64,000 nucleotides of DNA from Channa striata (GCA_033026295.1 CM065182.1:5394001-5458000); one strand, 5' to 3'; numbered from the stretch's first letter, positions 50,841 through 58,539 are shown. A program made the numbers and translations. The notes: a model not told the origin generated them from the letters alone.

Positions 50841-51989
50841 TTCAGTTACCAGTTAACACATGGTCTCTCAGACCCTAAATAAAGTGAGCTGCTTAAAGAC
50901 TGCTGAGAGTTACATAATGCTGGGCAGTGTCATCCGAGCCCTTTGGGTCACCGTGACCTTGGGGACATGCGATCCCTAGAGTGGTATCTTAACACCCCCG
51001 TTTGCTCGTGCTTAGCCGCGGATGGAGCGTCCCAGCTGTCCCCGTGGAGCTCGTCCTGCACCGTCGTGAAGCTTTTTTAGTAGTGACAAGAGTCCCGTTA
51101 CATCGCAATGTAGAAATGTGCCTATTTCACAGTAGCAGTGTTGGCACCATTTAGAATCATCAAAGCAAAGAGTCAGGGAGACTAATGACGATAATAACAC
51201 ACCTTTATTCTATAAGTCATGTTTTCTGGACAGATGTCTTGTCGTTAAGTGAAACTTTACGCAGAATATTACGCTGTACTCTGATTACACTGCACTTTGT
51301 CAACGTATAAAGGCCCTGGGGGTCGTTCACTGCGTTATACTCTCAAATTGAATTTGGGATTTTAGTTTTTAAGAAAAATGACATTCCCATCCTCTTCAGC
51401 GGTATGAACATAAACGAGCGTAAATGAACTGTGGCCCACGATGATTCCTCTGCGGCTGCTACTTCTTTCAAACGTACTCTGCCTCACTGGAGTGTTACAT
51501 TTATTCTGTGTCTGTGATGCGGCTGCATTTCCTTCTCTGTGAACAAAGCTCGATGTATTTATCCCTCTAATATTAGTTCACTCTCAGGCTGTCTAGTCGT
51601 TCTTTGGATCATTTACATTTGATTTCTGTGCGCTGACTCCGCAGAAACCTCCATGGCAGCAACGGTTTCATGCTGAGAAAGACCCTAATACTTAGAAAAA
51701 CAATTTGAATTCTGACTTTTCTCCATGTTTCCCACTATCACAAGTTATTTAAGGTGGTCTCAGACTTTTGGGCTGAGCGGTCATTCCACTCTCACTGTTT
51801 GCGTTCATGCTTGTTGTGTGCATGTTTCAGTGCCTCATATTTATAGACATTTCTGTTGCGGTTGAGAACAAATAAAACTTTTCTTTCTCTCTCTTTCCAG
51901 TTCATGCCTCCAGGGAGCCCGGTTGGCTGGAAGGGACTCTGGATGGTCGAACTGGGCTGATACCAGAAAACTATGTAGAATACTTGTAG
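16699..51989 (+). CDS. arhgap26: arhgap26 (GRAF1), Rho GTPase-activating protein, 5'-partial, 22 exons
   Basis: The spliced exons give 717 residues (residue 1 is the Leu codon at 16701) and end at TAG 51987-51989. GRAF1 is known as a cytoplasmic BAR-PH-RhoGAP-SH3 protein that bends membrane, supports clathrin-independent endocytosis, binds focal adhesion kinase through its SH3 domain and stimulates GTP hydrolysis by RhoA and Cdc42. Visible here: the BAR domain (residues 1 to about 210) with the Lys pair at 79-80, a PH domain (about 213-317), a RhoGAP domain (about 331-516) with the arginine finger at residue 360 in GLYRIVG, a Ser/Pro-rich linker (about 520-657) and an SH3 domain (about 660-717) ending PENYVEYL. 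All exon phases agree and every intron is GT-AG. With about 52 missing residues the length is near 770, close to the 759-residue human short isoform as I recall it. The linker motif SPSWPMFSAPSSP and the nr3c1 neighbour favour arhgap26 over arhgap10 or arhgap42. Confidence 0.95.
16795..18433 (+). other. arhgap26 intron, 1.6 kb
   Basis: No coding segment was seen. It contains a retroposon-like tail at 17240-17364. The rest is AT-rich unique sequence. Confidence 0.8.
17240..17364 (+). repeat. retroposon 3'-tail fragment ending in GGATA/GATAGATG repeats
   Basis: The words CAGGGTGTTACCCCGC, TGGGATAGGCTCCAGCACTC and a terminal GGATAATGGATAGATGGATAG resemble a 3' end that is very common in teleost genomes and ends in short tandem repeats. 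I recognise the type but cannot name the family safely. Confidence 0.6.
18434..18495 (+). CDS. arhgap26: arhgap26 exon 2 of window (BAR)
   Basis: The acceptor is gtgttttag and the donor is ATG|gtgagt. The exon encodes SLQEFATVLQNLEDERT, a BAR helix. It starts in phase with exon 1 (G+CC gives Ala) and ends on a full codon. Confidence 0.93.
18713..18784 (+). CDS. arhgap26: arhgap26 exon 3 of window (BAR)
   Basis: The acceptor is gcctccag and the donor is AAG|gtaagg. The exon is 24 whole codons, including VLIMPLERFRKEQI. It is phase 0 at both ends. Confidence 0.93.
18785..21795 (+). other. arhgap26 intron, 3.0 kb
   Basis: No exon was recognised. It holds an A-run of about 21 at 19560-19580, which could be a retroposon tail, and a perfect 12-bp palindrome AGTCACGTGACT at 20975-20986. 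The rest is unique intronic sequence. Confidence 0.75.
19560..19580 (+). repeat. poly(A) run
   Basis: Twenty-one A in an intron. It could be the tail of a retroposed sequence, but I recognise no body upstream. Confidence 0.85.
21796..21897 (+). CDS. arhgap26: arhgap26 exon 4 of window (BAR, basic face)
   Basis: The acceptor is tcttgcag and the donor is GAT|gtaaga. The frame reads KETEKYCAVLDKHLSL and KKKES. The Lys codons at 21802-21807 align with the human BAR Lys131/Lys132 pair needed for membrane binding, as I recall it. Phase 0 at both ends. Confidence 0.94.
21986..22096 (+). CDS. arhgap26: arhgap26 exon 5 of window (BAR)
   Basis: The acceptor is tttttgtag and the donor is CCT|gtaaga. 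Its 37 codons include FYEVSLEYVFKVQEVQE. The intron before it is only 88 bp. Confidence 0.94.
22521..22625 (+). CDS. arhgap26: arhgap26 exon 6 of window (BAR tip)
   Basis: The acceptor is tatcctcag and the donor is AAT|gtaagc. Its 35 codons include LAFLQGLFTYYHHGYEL, a hallmark of GRAF/oligophrenin BAR domains. Confidence 0.94.
23078..23207 (+). CDS. arhgap26: arhgap26 exon 7 of window (BAR end, PH start)
   Basis: The acceptor is tttgtacag and the donor is C|gtatgt. The frame reads RSEVESLMKKMKE (end of BAR), then MEGYLFVQEK (first PH strand). It ends one base into an Arg codon, which exon 8 completes. Confidence 0.93.
23340..23372 (+). repeat. (CA)n microsatellite
   Basis: About 16 CA units sit in the intron after the exon at 23078-23207. 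A shorter (GT)n run lies at about 23299-23313, so the intron could fold back on itself. Confidence 0.95.
23681..23781 (+). CDS. arhgap26: arhgap26 exon 8 of window (PH)
   Basis: The acceptor is tttccctcag and the donor is ATG|gtgagt. GG completes the Arg codon; then come SWVKYYCTYYREPK and ITMVPFD, typical PH strands. It ends on a full codon. Confidence 0.92.
24175..24560 (+). mobile_element. decayed Tc1-like DNA transposon remnant
   Basis: At 24333-24356 the + strand reads WTDETKIN, matching the segment around the second catalytic Asp of Tc1/mariner transposases. About 90 bp downstream, SSVKHSGSCVM matches the Tc1 block SSVKHGGGSVM. Stops and frame changes separate the parts, so it is inactive. 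I did not find the terminal inverted repeats. Confidence 0.7.
24909..24936 (+). repeat. (GT)n microsatellite
   Basis: About 14 GT units within the intron. Confidence 0.9.
26048..26142 (+). CDS. arhgap26: arhgap26 exon 9 of window (PH)
   Basis: The acceptor is ctttgtcag and the donor is AG|gtcagt. The frame reads LKSCTRRKTDSIEKRFCF and DVEAVD, strongly conserved in GRAF PH domains. It ends two bases into an Arg codon. Confidence 0.94.
26143..28037 (+). other. arhgap26 intron, 1.9 kb, ending in a (TG)n tract
   Basis: No coding segment was seen. The last 57 bases before the next exon are (TG)27 followed by TAG. A C/T-rich stretch lies at about 27040-27200. Confidence 0.8.
27981..28035 (+). repeat. 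(TG)27 microsatellite forming a 3' splice site
   Basis: Uninterrupted TG units run straight into TAG at 28035-28037, after which the exon begins. The usual pyrimidine tract is replaced by the repeat. Confidence 0.97.
28038..28116 (+). CDS. arhgap26: arhgap26 exon 10 of window (PH end)
   Basis: The acceptor is gtgtgtgtag and the donor is CCA|gtaggt. G completes the Arg codon; then MQALSEEDRRLWMEAMDG, the C-terminal PH helix. It ends on a full codon. Confidence 0.93.
28117..28695 (+). other. arhgap26 intron, 0.6 kb
   Basis: Unique AT-rich sequence. A short stretch near 28440 (ACATTAAAACCACC) looks like a common fish DNA-transposon word but is too short to call. Confidence 0.8.
28696..28732 (+). 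CDS. arhgap26: arhgap26 exon 11 of window (PH-GAP linker)
   Basis: A short 37-nt exon encoding VYNLNKDNQAEG. The acceptor is atttgcag and the donor is A|gtaagt. It ends one base into a Met codon. Confidence 0.88.
28871..28936 (+). CDS. arhgap26: arhgap26 exon 12 of window (RhoGAP start)
   Basis: The acceptor is gtctgtcag and the donor is G|gtacag. The frame reads VQLDVTGFNVMKKFIYAV, leading into the RhoGAP fold. Both phases match their neighbours. Confidence 0.92.
29412..29486 (+). CDS. arhgap26: arhgap26 exon 13 of window (RhoGAP arginine finger)
   Basis: The acceptor is tctcttccag and the donor is G|gtaaac. The frame reads GLYRIVGVNSKVQKLL. The Arg codon at 29435-29437 is the catalytic arginine finger (human Arg412 by alignment), so GAP activity should be intact. 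Confidence 0.95.
29572..29656 (+). CDS. arhgap26: arhgap26 exon 14 of window (RhoGAP)
   Basis: The acceptor is tgcccatcag and the donor is AG|gttagt. AT completes Asp (DPKT), followed by a variable acidic loop and EWEIKTITSAIKHYL. The intron before it is 85 bp. Confidence 0.93.
30267..30325 (+). CDS. arhgap26: arhgap26 exon 15 of window (RhoGAP)
   Basis: The acceptor is gctttttcag and the donor is A|gtgagt. The frame reads MLPAPVMTYQYQMSFIKAA. Human has LPGPLMMYQF here. It is 59 nt, phase-matched on both sides. Confidence 0.92.
31195..31345 (+). mobile_element. LINE (L2/Rex1-like) ORF2 C-terminal fragment
   Basis: One frame reads PRWWKKLPDPRSAFPIF. The adjacent frame then reads KKLLKTELFCNFL, so there is a one-base shift in a run of A. 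This is the W-LP...F..LLKT.LF tail typical of LINE ORF2 proteins in fish. Inactive fragment. Confidence 0.65.
32110..32275 (+). mobile_element. non-LTR retrotransposon fragment (region between endonuclease and reverse transcriptase)
   Basis: The + strand reads PPWLSKNLSGQMKERDLVL and, after a stop, NTVTRNIRKA. This resembles the PW...L...RD.L...R..V...IRKAK segment that precedes the RT domain in LINE ORF2. It is too short and broken to place in a family. Confidence 0.5.
36935..37215 (+). mobile_element. Tc1-like transposon 3' remnant
   Basis: The words TCCAGACCTGTCAACC, GAAAACATTTGG, TGATGCAACACAG and TTTGCTGGCATCAA match, in order, the end of a Tc1-like transposase gene and its 3' flank (consensus DLSPIENIWR). 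Heavily deleted. Same family as the copy near 9.2 kb. Confidence 0.7.
37471..37576 (+). CDS. arhgap26: arhgap26 exon 16 of window (RhoGAP)
   Basis: The acceptor is tgtttccag and the donor is AA|gtaggt. AG completes Lys, then EIHALVHRLPDKNRQML and LLMKHLA. It ends two bases into Asn. Confidence 0.93.
37577..39461 (+). other. arhgap26 intron, 1.9 kb
   Basis: It contains one member of a diverged repeat pair at about 38880-39055. The other copy is near 41.5 kb. Nothing else was recognised. Confidence 0.75.
38880..39055. repeat. dispersed repeat, copy 1 of 2
   Basis: It shares GTGGTGCATTTCCTTCAA and TTAGCATCTTGCAGTTTCTA, in the same order and spacing, with 41515-41645. Family not recognised. Confidence 0.7.
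39462..39621 (+). CDS. arhgap26: arhgap26 exon 17 of window (RhoGAP end)
   Basis: The acceptor is cttcaacag and the donor is AAG|gtgaga. T completes Asn, then VASHHQQN and the conserved RhoGAP block ANLGVVFGPTLLRP. Then EETVAAIMDIKFQNIV. It ends on a full codon. Confidence 0.96.
39622..40429 (+). other. arhgap26 intron, 0.8 kb
   Basis: AT-rich, with a T-run of about 19 at 39970-39989. Nothing else recognised. Confidence 0.8.
40430..40574 (+). CDS. arhgap26: arhgap26 exon 18 of window (linker)
   Basis: The acceptor is tttgcacag and the donor is G|gtcaga. Its 48 codons start IFGDAPSP and contain RRKSTESK and PSCSERPLTLFHT. The last motif is shared with human GRAF1 just after the GAP domain. 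Confidence 0.93.
40781..40958 (+). CDS. arhgap26: arhgap26 exon 19 of window (Ser-rich linker)
   Basis: The acceptor is gttcttctag and the donor is CT|gtgagt. GEKRNS matches the human linker start (EQRNS). An in-frame (AGC)10 tract at 40852-40881 gives ten serines. The end, NRPSS, matches human RPNS. The middle is unlike human, as expected of a disordered linker. Confidence 0.88.
40852..40881 (+). repeat. coding (AGC)10 trinucleotide repeat
   Basis: Ten pure AGC codons encode a serine run inside the arhgap26 linker. A pure tract of this kind is usually length-polymorphic. Confidence 0.97.
41004..41110. repeat. common teleost interspersed repeat fragment
   Basis: TTCAATTCAATTCAGTTCAA followed by TTTATTTATATGGCACCAAT and TCACAACAGAGTCACCTCAA is a frequently seen repeat in fish genomes. 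I cannot give its family. Confidence 0.6.
41199..41252 (+). repeat. (CA)27 microsatellite
   Basis: An uninterrupted AC/CA run directly downstream of the interspersed repeat. Confidence 0.95.
41515..41645. repeat. dispersed repeat, copy 2 of 2
   Basis: Related to 38880-39055. Shared words are ATGGTGCATTTCCTTCAA and AGCATCTTGCAGTTTCTAAA. Confidence 0.7.
43571..43616 (+). repeat. (GT)23 microsatellite
   Basis: An uninterrupted GT run in the intron. Confidence 0.95.
48144..48179 (+). CDS. arhgap26: candidate 36-nt cassette microexon of arhgap26
   Basis: The acceptor is tgacgtttgcag and the donor is CAG|gtaaag. The length is a multiple of three. Read between the two phase-2 neighbours it inserts LNPKSRGSIPTS with no stop, so it can be included or skipped without changing frame. 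It lies only 110 bp before the next exon. I have no transcript support. Confidence 0.5.
48290..48400 (+). CDS. arhgap26: arhgap26 exon 20 of window (Ser/Pro linker)
   Basis: The acceptor is gtcaatcag and the donor is AG|gttggt, which is weak. The frame reads SPTSPHSPSWPMFSAPSSP and ASSDSSPI, almost identical to human GRAF1 before the SH3 domain. Without splicing the frame runs on to TAA at 48447-48449. Confidence 0.93.
48401..50151 (+). other. arhgap26 intron, 1.75 kb
   Basis: I did not find the hydrophobic exon of the long human isoform (SVAGFVWF...) here. A (GT)n run of about 16 bases lies near 49850. Confidence 0.7.
50152..50243 (+). CDS. arhgap26: arhgap26 exon 21 of window (SH3, first half)
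   Basis: The acceptor is catgtctccag and the donor is G|gtgagt. T completes Ser, then IAGRKARALYACKAEHDSEL and the SH3 acidic loop. A second AG seven bases in (attgcag) would break the frame, so the first is used. Confidence 0.92.
50244..51900 (+). other. arhgap26 last intron, 1.65 kb
   Basis: It contains a (CA)n tract at 50801-50839. No coding sequence was recognised. Confidence 0.8.
50801..50839 (+). repeat. (CA)19 microsatellite
   Basis: An uninterrupted CA run in the last intron. Confidence 0.95.
51901..51989 (+). CDS. arhgap26: arhgap26 last coding exon (SH3 second half, stop)
   Basis: The acceptor is ctctctttccag. TT completes Val, then EPGWLEGTLDGRTGLIPEN and YVEYL, with TAG at 51987-51989. 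The Trp and PENYV positions form the SH3 ligand groove, which in GRAF1 binds proline-rich partners such as FAK. Confidence 0.96.
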
Positions 51990-53690
51990 TCCAGACTCAA
52001 ACTGGGCTTTACTTGACCAAACTGGACTAGGGGAGGTCCACATTTTGACTGCACAACACTGAGAAGATTCATTGTTTATGGTAGAGCATTGTTGATGAGG
52101 CCACTTTTGTCTTGACTAGACAGGGAATTGAAACTGGACCAAGCAGAACCGTCAGGTATCATGTCAGATGGATATGATACAGGGAAACTGAGGACTGTGG
52201 ACAGAACCATGTATTGCACTGGAAAAAAAAGAGAAAAAAACCCCAAAGGTCCCACTGTGGTTCTGGTTGGTATTGGATTAGTGTGGAATCCTGATAAAAA
52301 TGTTGCGGTTCTGAACCTGGAATGCGTGTGAGGAGGGAAAAGTGTCTGTGGAGGGAATCACGTGTCTAAATTATATGCTATTTCGGAGTTGGGAGGCTTG
52401 TGGTTTTTCACCCCTTGATTTATTATTTGGAGCTGCACTGCCACTGATTCAGTTCTTGTTTTTTTGGTTTAGTTTTAAATCAGAGATAGAAGCTCATCCT
52501 GCGGAGATGATGGAGATGACCGGGACTTTGGACTTGCCAGTTCATGCAGTGTTTAAATGTTAAGCTTGCTAATCCCATCGGGGGGGACTGGAGTGTTTCA
52601 AGCAGATTCAAATAATTGGGTTTGGTTGGATGCCTCCAAATGTGCTTGTGAGCACTTCCCCAGGACAAGACCCGACCCGGGTCACGTTTGAGAGCTCCGA
52701 ACAGTTTGCCAAAAGCCAGCTTCAGGTTTCTCCTTTCCTACTGTGCCTCTGACCTGCGGAGACCCCACAGAAGAATGTGAAACAGCGGTTTAAAATGCAG
52801 CGTGGGAGGAACTAATGCGGGTTAGAAGGAGCACAGCTGCGAGGCCTCGCTCCGTTTCGCCAGCGCAGACGTTTTTTCATTGTTGGAAATAATTGGATCC
52901 CGTATTGTATATAGTGTTGAGTCATGTTTGCACTATTTCATTTCATTCAGGGAATTCCCATCTACCAGGATGTTGTATGTTCCATACACAGAGGAAAACA
53001 GAACTATCAGTGTTCTTGGCTTTAGAAAACAACTCTGATTGTACATATTTATAGGTATGTTCTCCCAGTTTTAACAGATTCATGTAGGTTTTTTTTTTTT
53101 TTAAAGAATAACTTTGATCTTTTTCTTTATCCAGCAAATCCCCGTCGCTGGTTTTACTGTCTGCATGGGAATGGTTTAAAATAGGATTCATTTAGAAATT
53201 GACCAAAGTTATTCTTTAATCTCCAGCAGCGTGGAGTGTGTAAACTGCAGAGATTTTATGTAATCCGTAGTAGACATCGACATTTACATTTGCCATTCAT
53301 AAGTAAGTGAGATACAGATATGGCTTTTTTAAAGAAGCTCAAACACGAACAGAGAGAAGCATTTAAACCATTTCCGGAAGCGGTTTTGCTTCAAGGCTTT
53401 AATGAAATTTTCTTATTTCATGAATCAGATGAACTAGCTGATTTTTATGTTCCTTTTTTGGAAAACAAACCCCTTTTAATTGAACTTGATCTTTTAGAAC
53501 ACATTAGTGGAAAAACATTTTTACAGGAAAATCAAATCAAAAACAAACAAATTTTAATGTGAATTGAGACTACTTTGTCCATATCTAAACTTCTTATTTA
53601 TGAGACTTTCTTAAAAGGCACAATCCTGAACTTTATTCTTTTTGAGGGCTTGTATTGTAATTGTAAATAAATAAACATTTGATAAGGTAT
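51990..53690 (+). other. arhgap26 3' UTR (predicted)
   Basis: From the stop codon to just past the tandem AATAAA signals, about 1.7 kb. It becomes very AT-rich toward the end. It contains an 80-codon open frame at 53320-53562. Longer or shorter ends cannot be excluded. Confidence 0.55.
53666..53675 (+). terminator. poly(A) signal for arhgap26
   Basis: Two overlapping AATAAA hexamers (53666-53671 and 53670-53675). T-rich and GT-rich sequence follows within 20-60 bases, the usual layout of a cleavage site. Confidence 0.6.
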
Positions 53691-54105
53691 AATTTTTTTT
53701 AAGTATGAAATTTTATATTTTGTATTTTTTTAGCATACTAACTTAATTCCTTTTACTCCTTCTTTGCCCAGATTTTTGTATTGTATGTCATTTAAGTCTA
53801 TCTACAGCCTTAAATATTCTTTCAGATGTTTTGCTGAATTGATAAGATTAAAGATGAATATTGATCAAGTGCAGCTTTGTGTTTTCGTATGTGAGCTGAC
53901 CTCTTATGTTGCAGCGCTGCGTTTGTCCAGTTGTACTCGCTGGTAACGTCGCGTCAGCAGCGGATCCCGTCCCTTCGGAAAAGATTTCCTACGACTTCTC
54001 CTTTGAACGGCAAGTTGAACAAATTAGTTTTACGTTTGACAGGCAACTATTATTTCCAAGAATTTTTTCAGAAACTAACAGACAAAAAACACAAAACTGG
54101 AGCTT
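53691..54105. other. intergenic gap between convergent genes
   Basis: About 0.4 kb between the predicted 3' ends of arhgap26 (+) and nr3c1 (-). No feature was recognised. Confidence 0.4.
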
Positions 54106-54125
54106 AGCATTGAAAAACAGGATAC

Positions 54126-54131
54126 TTTATT
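54126..54131 (-). terminator. candidate poly(A) signal for nr3c1
   Basis: The minus strand reads AATAAA here. The following 25-60 minus-strand bases include GTTTTGTGTTTTTTGTCTG, a good GU/U-rich downstream element. Other hexamers nearer the stop may be used as well. Confidence 0.45.
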
Positions 54132-55900
54132 GTGTAAGATGTCTGACCTAAAGAGAAATCCGTTCTGAAATTCTAAAATTTTCACTTTTAGCCAGCGATG
54201 AGAAAAACATCATCCAAGTTGTTACCGACACAATTCCAAATCCAATGTCAAAGAACAACACAGATAACTTCAACATTTAATCAAATAGGTGAAAATATTG
54301 ACACTGACTACAGAAGCGGTGTAATACAGAAGTAATACAAACTATTTTTTTTAAACAAACATTTTATGCTGTTGTTGGTTTTTAGATTGGATTACATTTA
54401 CATAACTGAAATATGAATAAAACAGACTTCAGTAAAAGCCATAGCCATATGTACCAGTGAAACATGATCTGCCCTTAATCTTTAAAGATAATATTTGCAT
54501 GTATTTTATACAAAATAGACTTTTATCAACCAGTATCAGGGTAGTGCAATTCCATCAGGCTCTGGTAGATTTACTTTCACGCAGAGATTCAACATATTTT
54601 TTTGTAATAAATTTTCTATTTTAAAGTGACCAGTAAATCCTCACAGCAATATACACGGGACCCAAATCCTCGACTTTTACAAAAGATACCTTTCAAATAA
54701 AATAAGAAGTACTAGAAGTTGGATAATAAGTGCTACTGAAAATGTAACGGCTTGAATACTTCTTTTTATTTGTTAAATCATTTTTTTTTTTAATCCTCAG
54801 CTTTGGTCACTCTTATATAACACCAAACCTCCCGAGTCCATCTCATCCTCGCTCTCTCGCTTCCTTACACCTTTAGAAACACCGTGGGCATTCACGTAGA
54901 CTCCCATTGACATGTACTTCACAAGACAAACATGTTTAACACTTCCTAACATATTCAACACATCTACCTTTATCAAACACAAACCAACAAAAGAAAAAAA
55001 ATATTTACTTTCTCGACACATTCAATGTATAAAAAAGAATTGAGTAAAATTATTATATCAAAGAGGATCAAGCTGATGTATTCAAAATTGCAGAAAATAT
55101 TGTTTTTATTTTATTTTATTTTTTTACAACAGCTCAATCTCCAAAAGCATTGATATTTGTTAAGGGTTTAGCTATTTCCTGATTTAAAATTGTCATTTTA
55201 TGGCTCTCTGTCTCCCTTTTGCAAGGCCTTTAGTCGAACATGCGGCTGAAAGGTAAAAGTGAAAATGAATGAGTATAGAGGTTATGTCTCAAAATATGTC
55301 GTTTAATAATAGACACTGTTTACATTGCGCTGGATATGTTGCTGCTGCTATATATATATTTGTGTTTATATATATATATACCTATGGCCATTTAGAAAGG
55401 AGCAGGGATGTGGTTACATTTACACGTTAAAGTGGGTTTTCTGAAGCAACACCATCTGAAAACGACTGCTAATACTGCATGCTAAAGTTACCCGAAGACA
55501 GTTTAGTCCAATCTTCCCCAGAAAAATCAACGACGATATTAGCTGCATCAAACCCATGCTCTGCAAAAAGCCTAAGGCTACGTGACCCCGGTCCGCAGGC
55601 GAAGCTGAAAGCCTGCGCTGTACATGAAACAGCCCTGCTGCGAGTGCCCAGTCTCGGATCAAAAACCTCGTCGCTTTTGCTGAATGGCGGCTTGTACGCG
55701 TCCGCAACCCGCCGTGCCGTTAACGGTAAGCAACACACAAATGACCAGTCACTATGGCAACCTGCTACCTGTTAACTGCCATTCAGAGTTATGCGCCGCG
55801 GACGGACGAGTGCCATTCAGAGTAAACAGCTGGAAATCTATACAATCGACATTTGAGGCAGAGGGGGCCTGGCAGTTACAAAAACAGTGAGGAATAAAGG

Positions 55901-55902
<2 letters not shown>

Positions 55903-55935
<33 letters not shown>
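55903..55935 (+). repeat. (TG)16 microsatellite
   Basis: A TG run just beyond the CpG-dense patch. Confidence 0.93.
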
Positions 55936-55936
<1 letters not shown>

Positions 55937-58539
55937 CGCATTGTGTTTACACCTCCAGCTGAAACCAGTGTAATAATATGTTTTGCTTTGGCTATCATAC
56001 ACCGGCACAATCATGTTTACACATTACATACGTGTACCAAATGCTGGTCACCACCTGTCTGACAGCAGACGAAAAGTCCTGCTGACAGTTTTTAAAAATA
56101 CAATATTTTGTGCATCACCAAAAAGAAAACACATACACATACTGTATGATAACAATCACTCCTGTTGGGCTGGTGTAGCGTGACACTGAACTGCGATCTG
56201 TCCTCGAAACTTTAACCTGAAGTTACGGCATGATGTCAAATCACAGCTGTAAAGTCACATTTCTTGAAAATAAAAACTAAATACATAGAAAATCTCGCTA
56301 TTACATTTGGCACTAGTGGAACACGTGCAGCTGAGTCGTCAATCGTAGCCTGAGCTTTAATTCACAAATTATTTGGACCAAACTGCATCTTCCAAGTATA
56401 TTTCCAGCTTAAGAGGTGAAATCTTGTGCTGAGAACAGAGGTGGCTGTTTCTACTCTTTTTTTTTAAAACATCTCATACAAAATATATATGTTAACTTCT
56501 CTTCAGCCATATTGAGCTCAACAACTGAGAAACCCCCCAGTTATAACCCTGTTAGTGCAGACAGTCTGAGATAAAGTTGATTAAAGGGCATATTTCAATC
56601 AAAATAGTATTTTGATTAATTAGCATTTTCTATTTTTATATGATTCAACATAATAAAATACTTTCTCTGTATCTATCAGGGTACCACATGATAAAATTCA
56701 TTATGAAGAATTAAGAGAGTCCATTAATAGAGGCTGGAGAGTTGTCTAGAACATTCAACTGTGTTAGGAGAAAACATAGACGAAGACTGTCCCCATTCCT
56801 TTCTGACCTTGCTGTGATTTTGTTTTTTTGAGGTGCAAACCGGCAGCGTGGCCAAGCAAGTCACTGAGGTGGAGCTGCATGAAAGCACGTTTTAAAATGA
56901 AGTTTGGTATAAACGAGAACCTCACTTTTTTGACTTGAAACCAGCTTTACAGAAATAATTATGGCTACTTACCAACACACACAGACATTGTGGACGTGTT
57001 TTTTTTTTTTTTTTTTCCAAATGCAATTTCATTCTAAAAACACCCAATTGCACAACTGCAAAGGTCTGTAAACAAATTTGATTCCAATTAAAAATCGATT
57101 ATTATAATAAGATCTCAAGTCTTGGAATGTTAGAATCGGCCAGTCTGCCCCCACGTATTAGAAAAAATAAAGGCCTGCTTAAATTCCAGTAGTGTCCACT
57201 TAGCACAGCTGGTTGCAGCTTTTCTGAAACGTGTGAAAGAGAAAATATTTGTATGTGTATTTAACATTAATATCATCTGGTCACCACCAGCTTTGCAAAT
57301 AACATAATTCTGATTGGGAGCAGTGGTAAGTTTAGCAAATCCACTGCCCGCTCGGCTTCAAGAGACGCACAAAACGGCTTTCCCCTGTGATTCGCACAAT
57401 TTTAGGTCCTAAAAATGTAGGATATATTATTTCATATGGCGCCACAGTGTCTTCACTGTGCATGTGTGTATGGATCAGAAGAGGGAGAGCTGCCCACGTG
57501 AAAAAAAACACCAAAATGTCAAATTCCCAGCGTTTCCAAACCGAAACAGACAAAATCTATGGAAGGATGTGAAAGGTGAGATTCTAATGCAACACGGCGA
57601 CAGTGGAGAGAGGATAGCTGTGTGGAGCTTTAAAAGCTGAAAGGCACTGGTTTTCCCTTCTCGGATACATCCTGTGTAAACATTTCTTGTTTTTCAGAAA
57701 TGCACGTCTGCATAAAATAACTGATGAATATTCCTGTTTTTATATAATTTTGATTTGTTTCATTTGAGTAAAGAGAACTGATACAGTTTAAAAAAAAAAA
57801 ACGGGAGGGTGGGGGGATCTTTTTTTTGTTTTTTTTTTTTTTCTTTGTCTCTTTCATTGCCAACAGTCTGGAAACCACAAGTGAACACTCATTACATTCT
57901 CTGCGTAGTGGAGCTAGGAAGGGCAAACGTAGACAAGCGGGGCAGGTGAGCGGCAGAGGAGCAGTGAGCTTGAACTTAGGGCAGGCTGCGACAGGCTGCT
58001 AATCCAGTGAGTCTGACAGTATTTTCGAAGGAAAAAAGTGCTGCTAGGCATCGGCTTATGAATGAAAACTGCAGGCAGTCAAACACTCGAGGCAAGAGGA
58101 GAAAGTAAGAGGCAGGTGGCCAAAAAAAGTGACGGCGGGGCCGTGGACGGAGGAAGGGGGAGAGAGGAGGGCTACAAAATATTAGATCCCCCGAAGTGCA
58201 TCCTCCCCACAATCATTCAGAGCCAATGGTGTCCCCTGGAGGCCAATTCTTCTTGGTTAGACAAGAGGCAGGGCTGCAGGTCGGCAGTAGGGGGGTCCTG
58301 CTGCGCGACGGCCAAACCGGGGATCACATCAGGGGGCATGAGGCCACAAGCTGGACGGCCGGGGCCTGGAAGGGCACGGTAGAATTCCTAGAAGGGGCCC
58401 GGGAGAGTGAAATCGAAGTGCAAGGGAGCTGGAGGGCAGGTCAAGCAGTAGCTTAGGCTTTAGGGTGAAAGCTCGGGGGGCCCCAGAGAGGTACATGGGC
58501 AGGGTGGGATTTAAGGCATTGCTTCACAGTTTAAGGCAG

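Larger units (their letters stand above)
54106..58539 (-). other. nr3c1 3' UTR (predicted)
   Basis: From just after the nr3c1 stop to the candidate poly(A) site, about 4.4 kb. This is comparable with the long 3' UTR known for vertebrate glucocorticoid receptors. It holds a CpG-dense patch (about 55530-55860), a (TG)n tract and a GC-rich stretch (58070-58460). The extent is an inference. Confidence 0.45.

Noticed and set aside
55469..55738. 89-codon minus-strand frame in the CpG-dense patch
   Set aside because: Both strands are open here because of base composition, and I recognise no protein. Only the ATG-plus-donor pattern on the + strand was kept as a finding.
58062..58456. Two overlapping 86-106-codon frames on the + strand, GC-rich
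   Set aside because: They lie antisense in the presumed nr3c1 3' UTR, have no recognised domain, and the openness fits the high GC.
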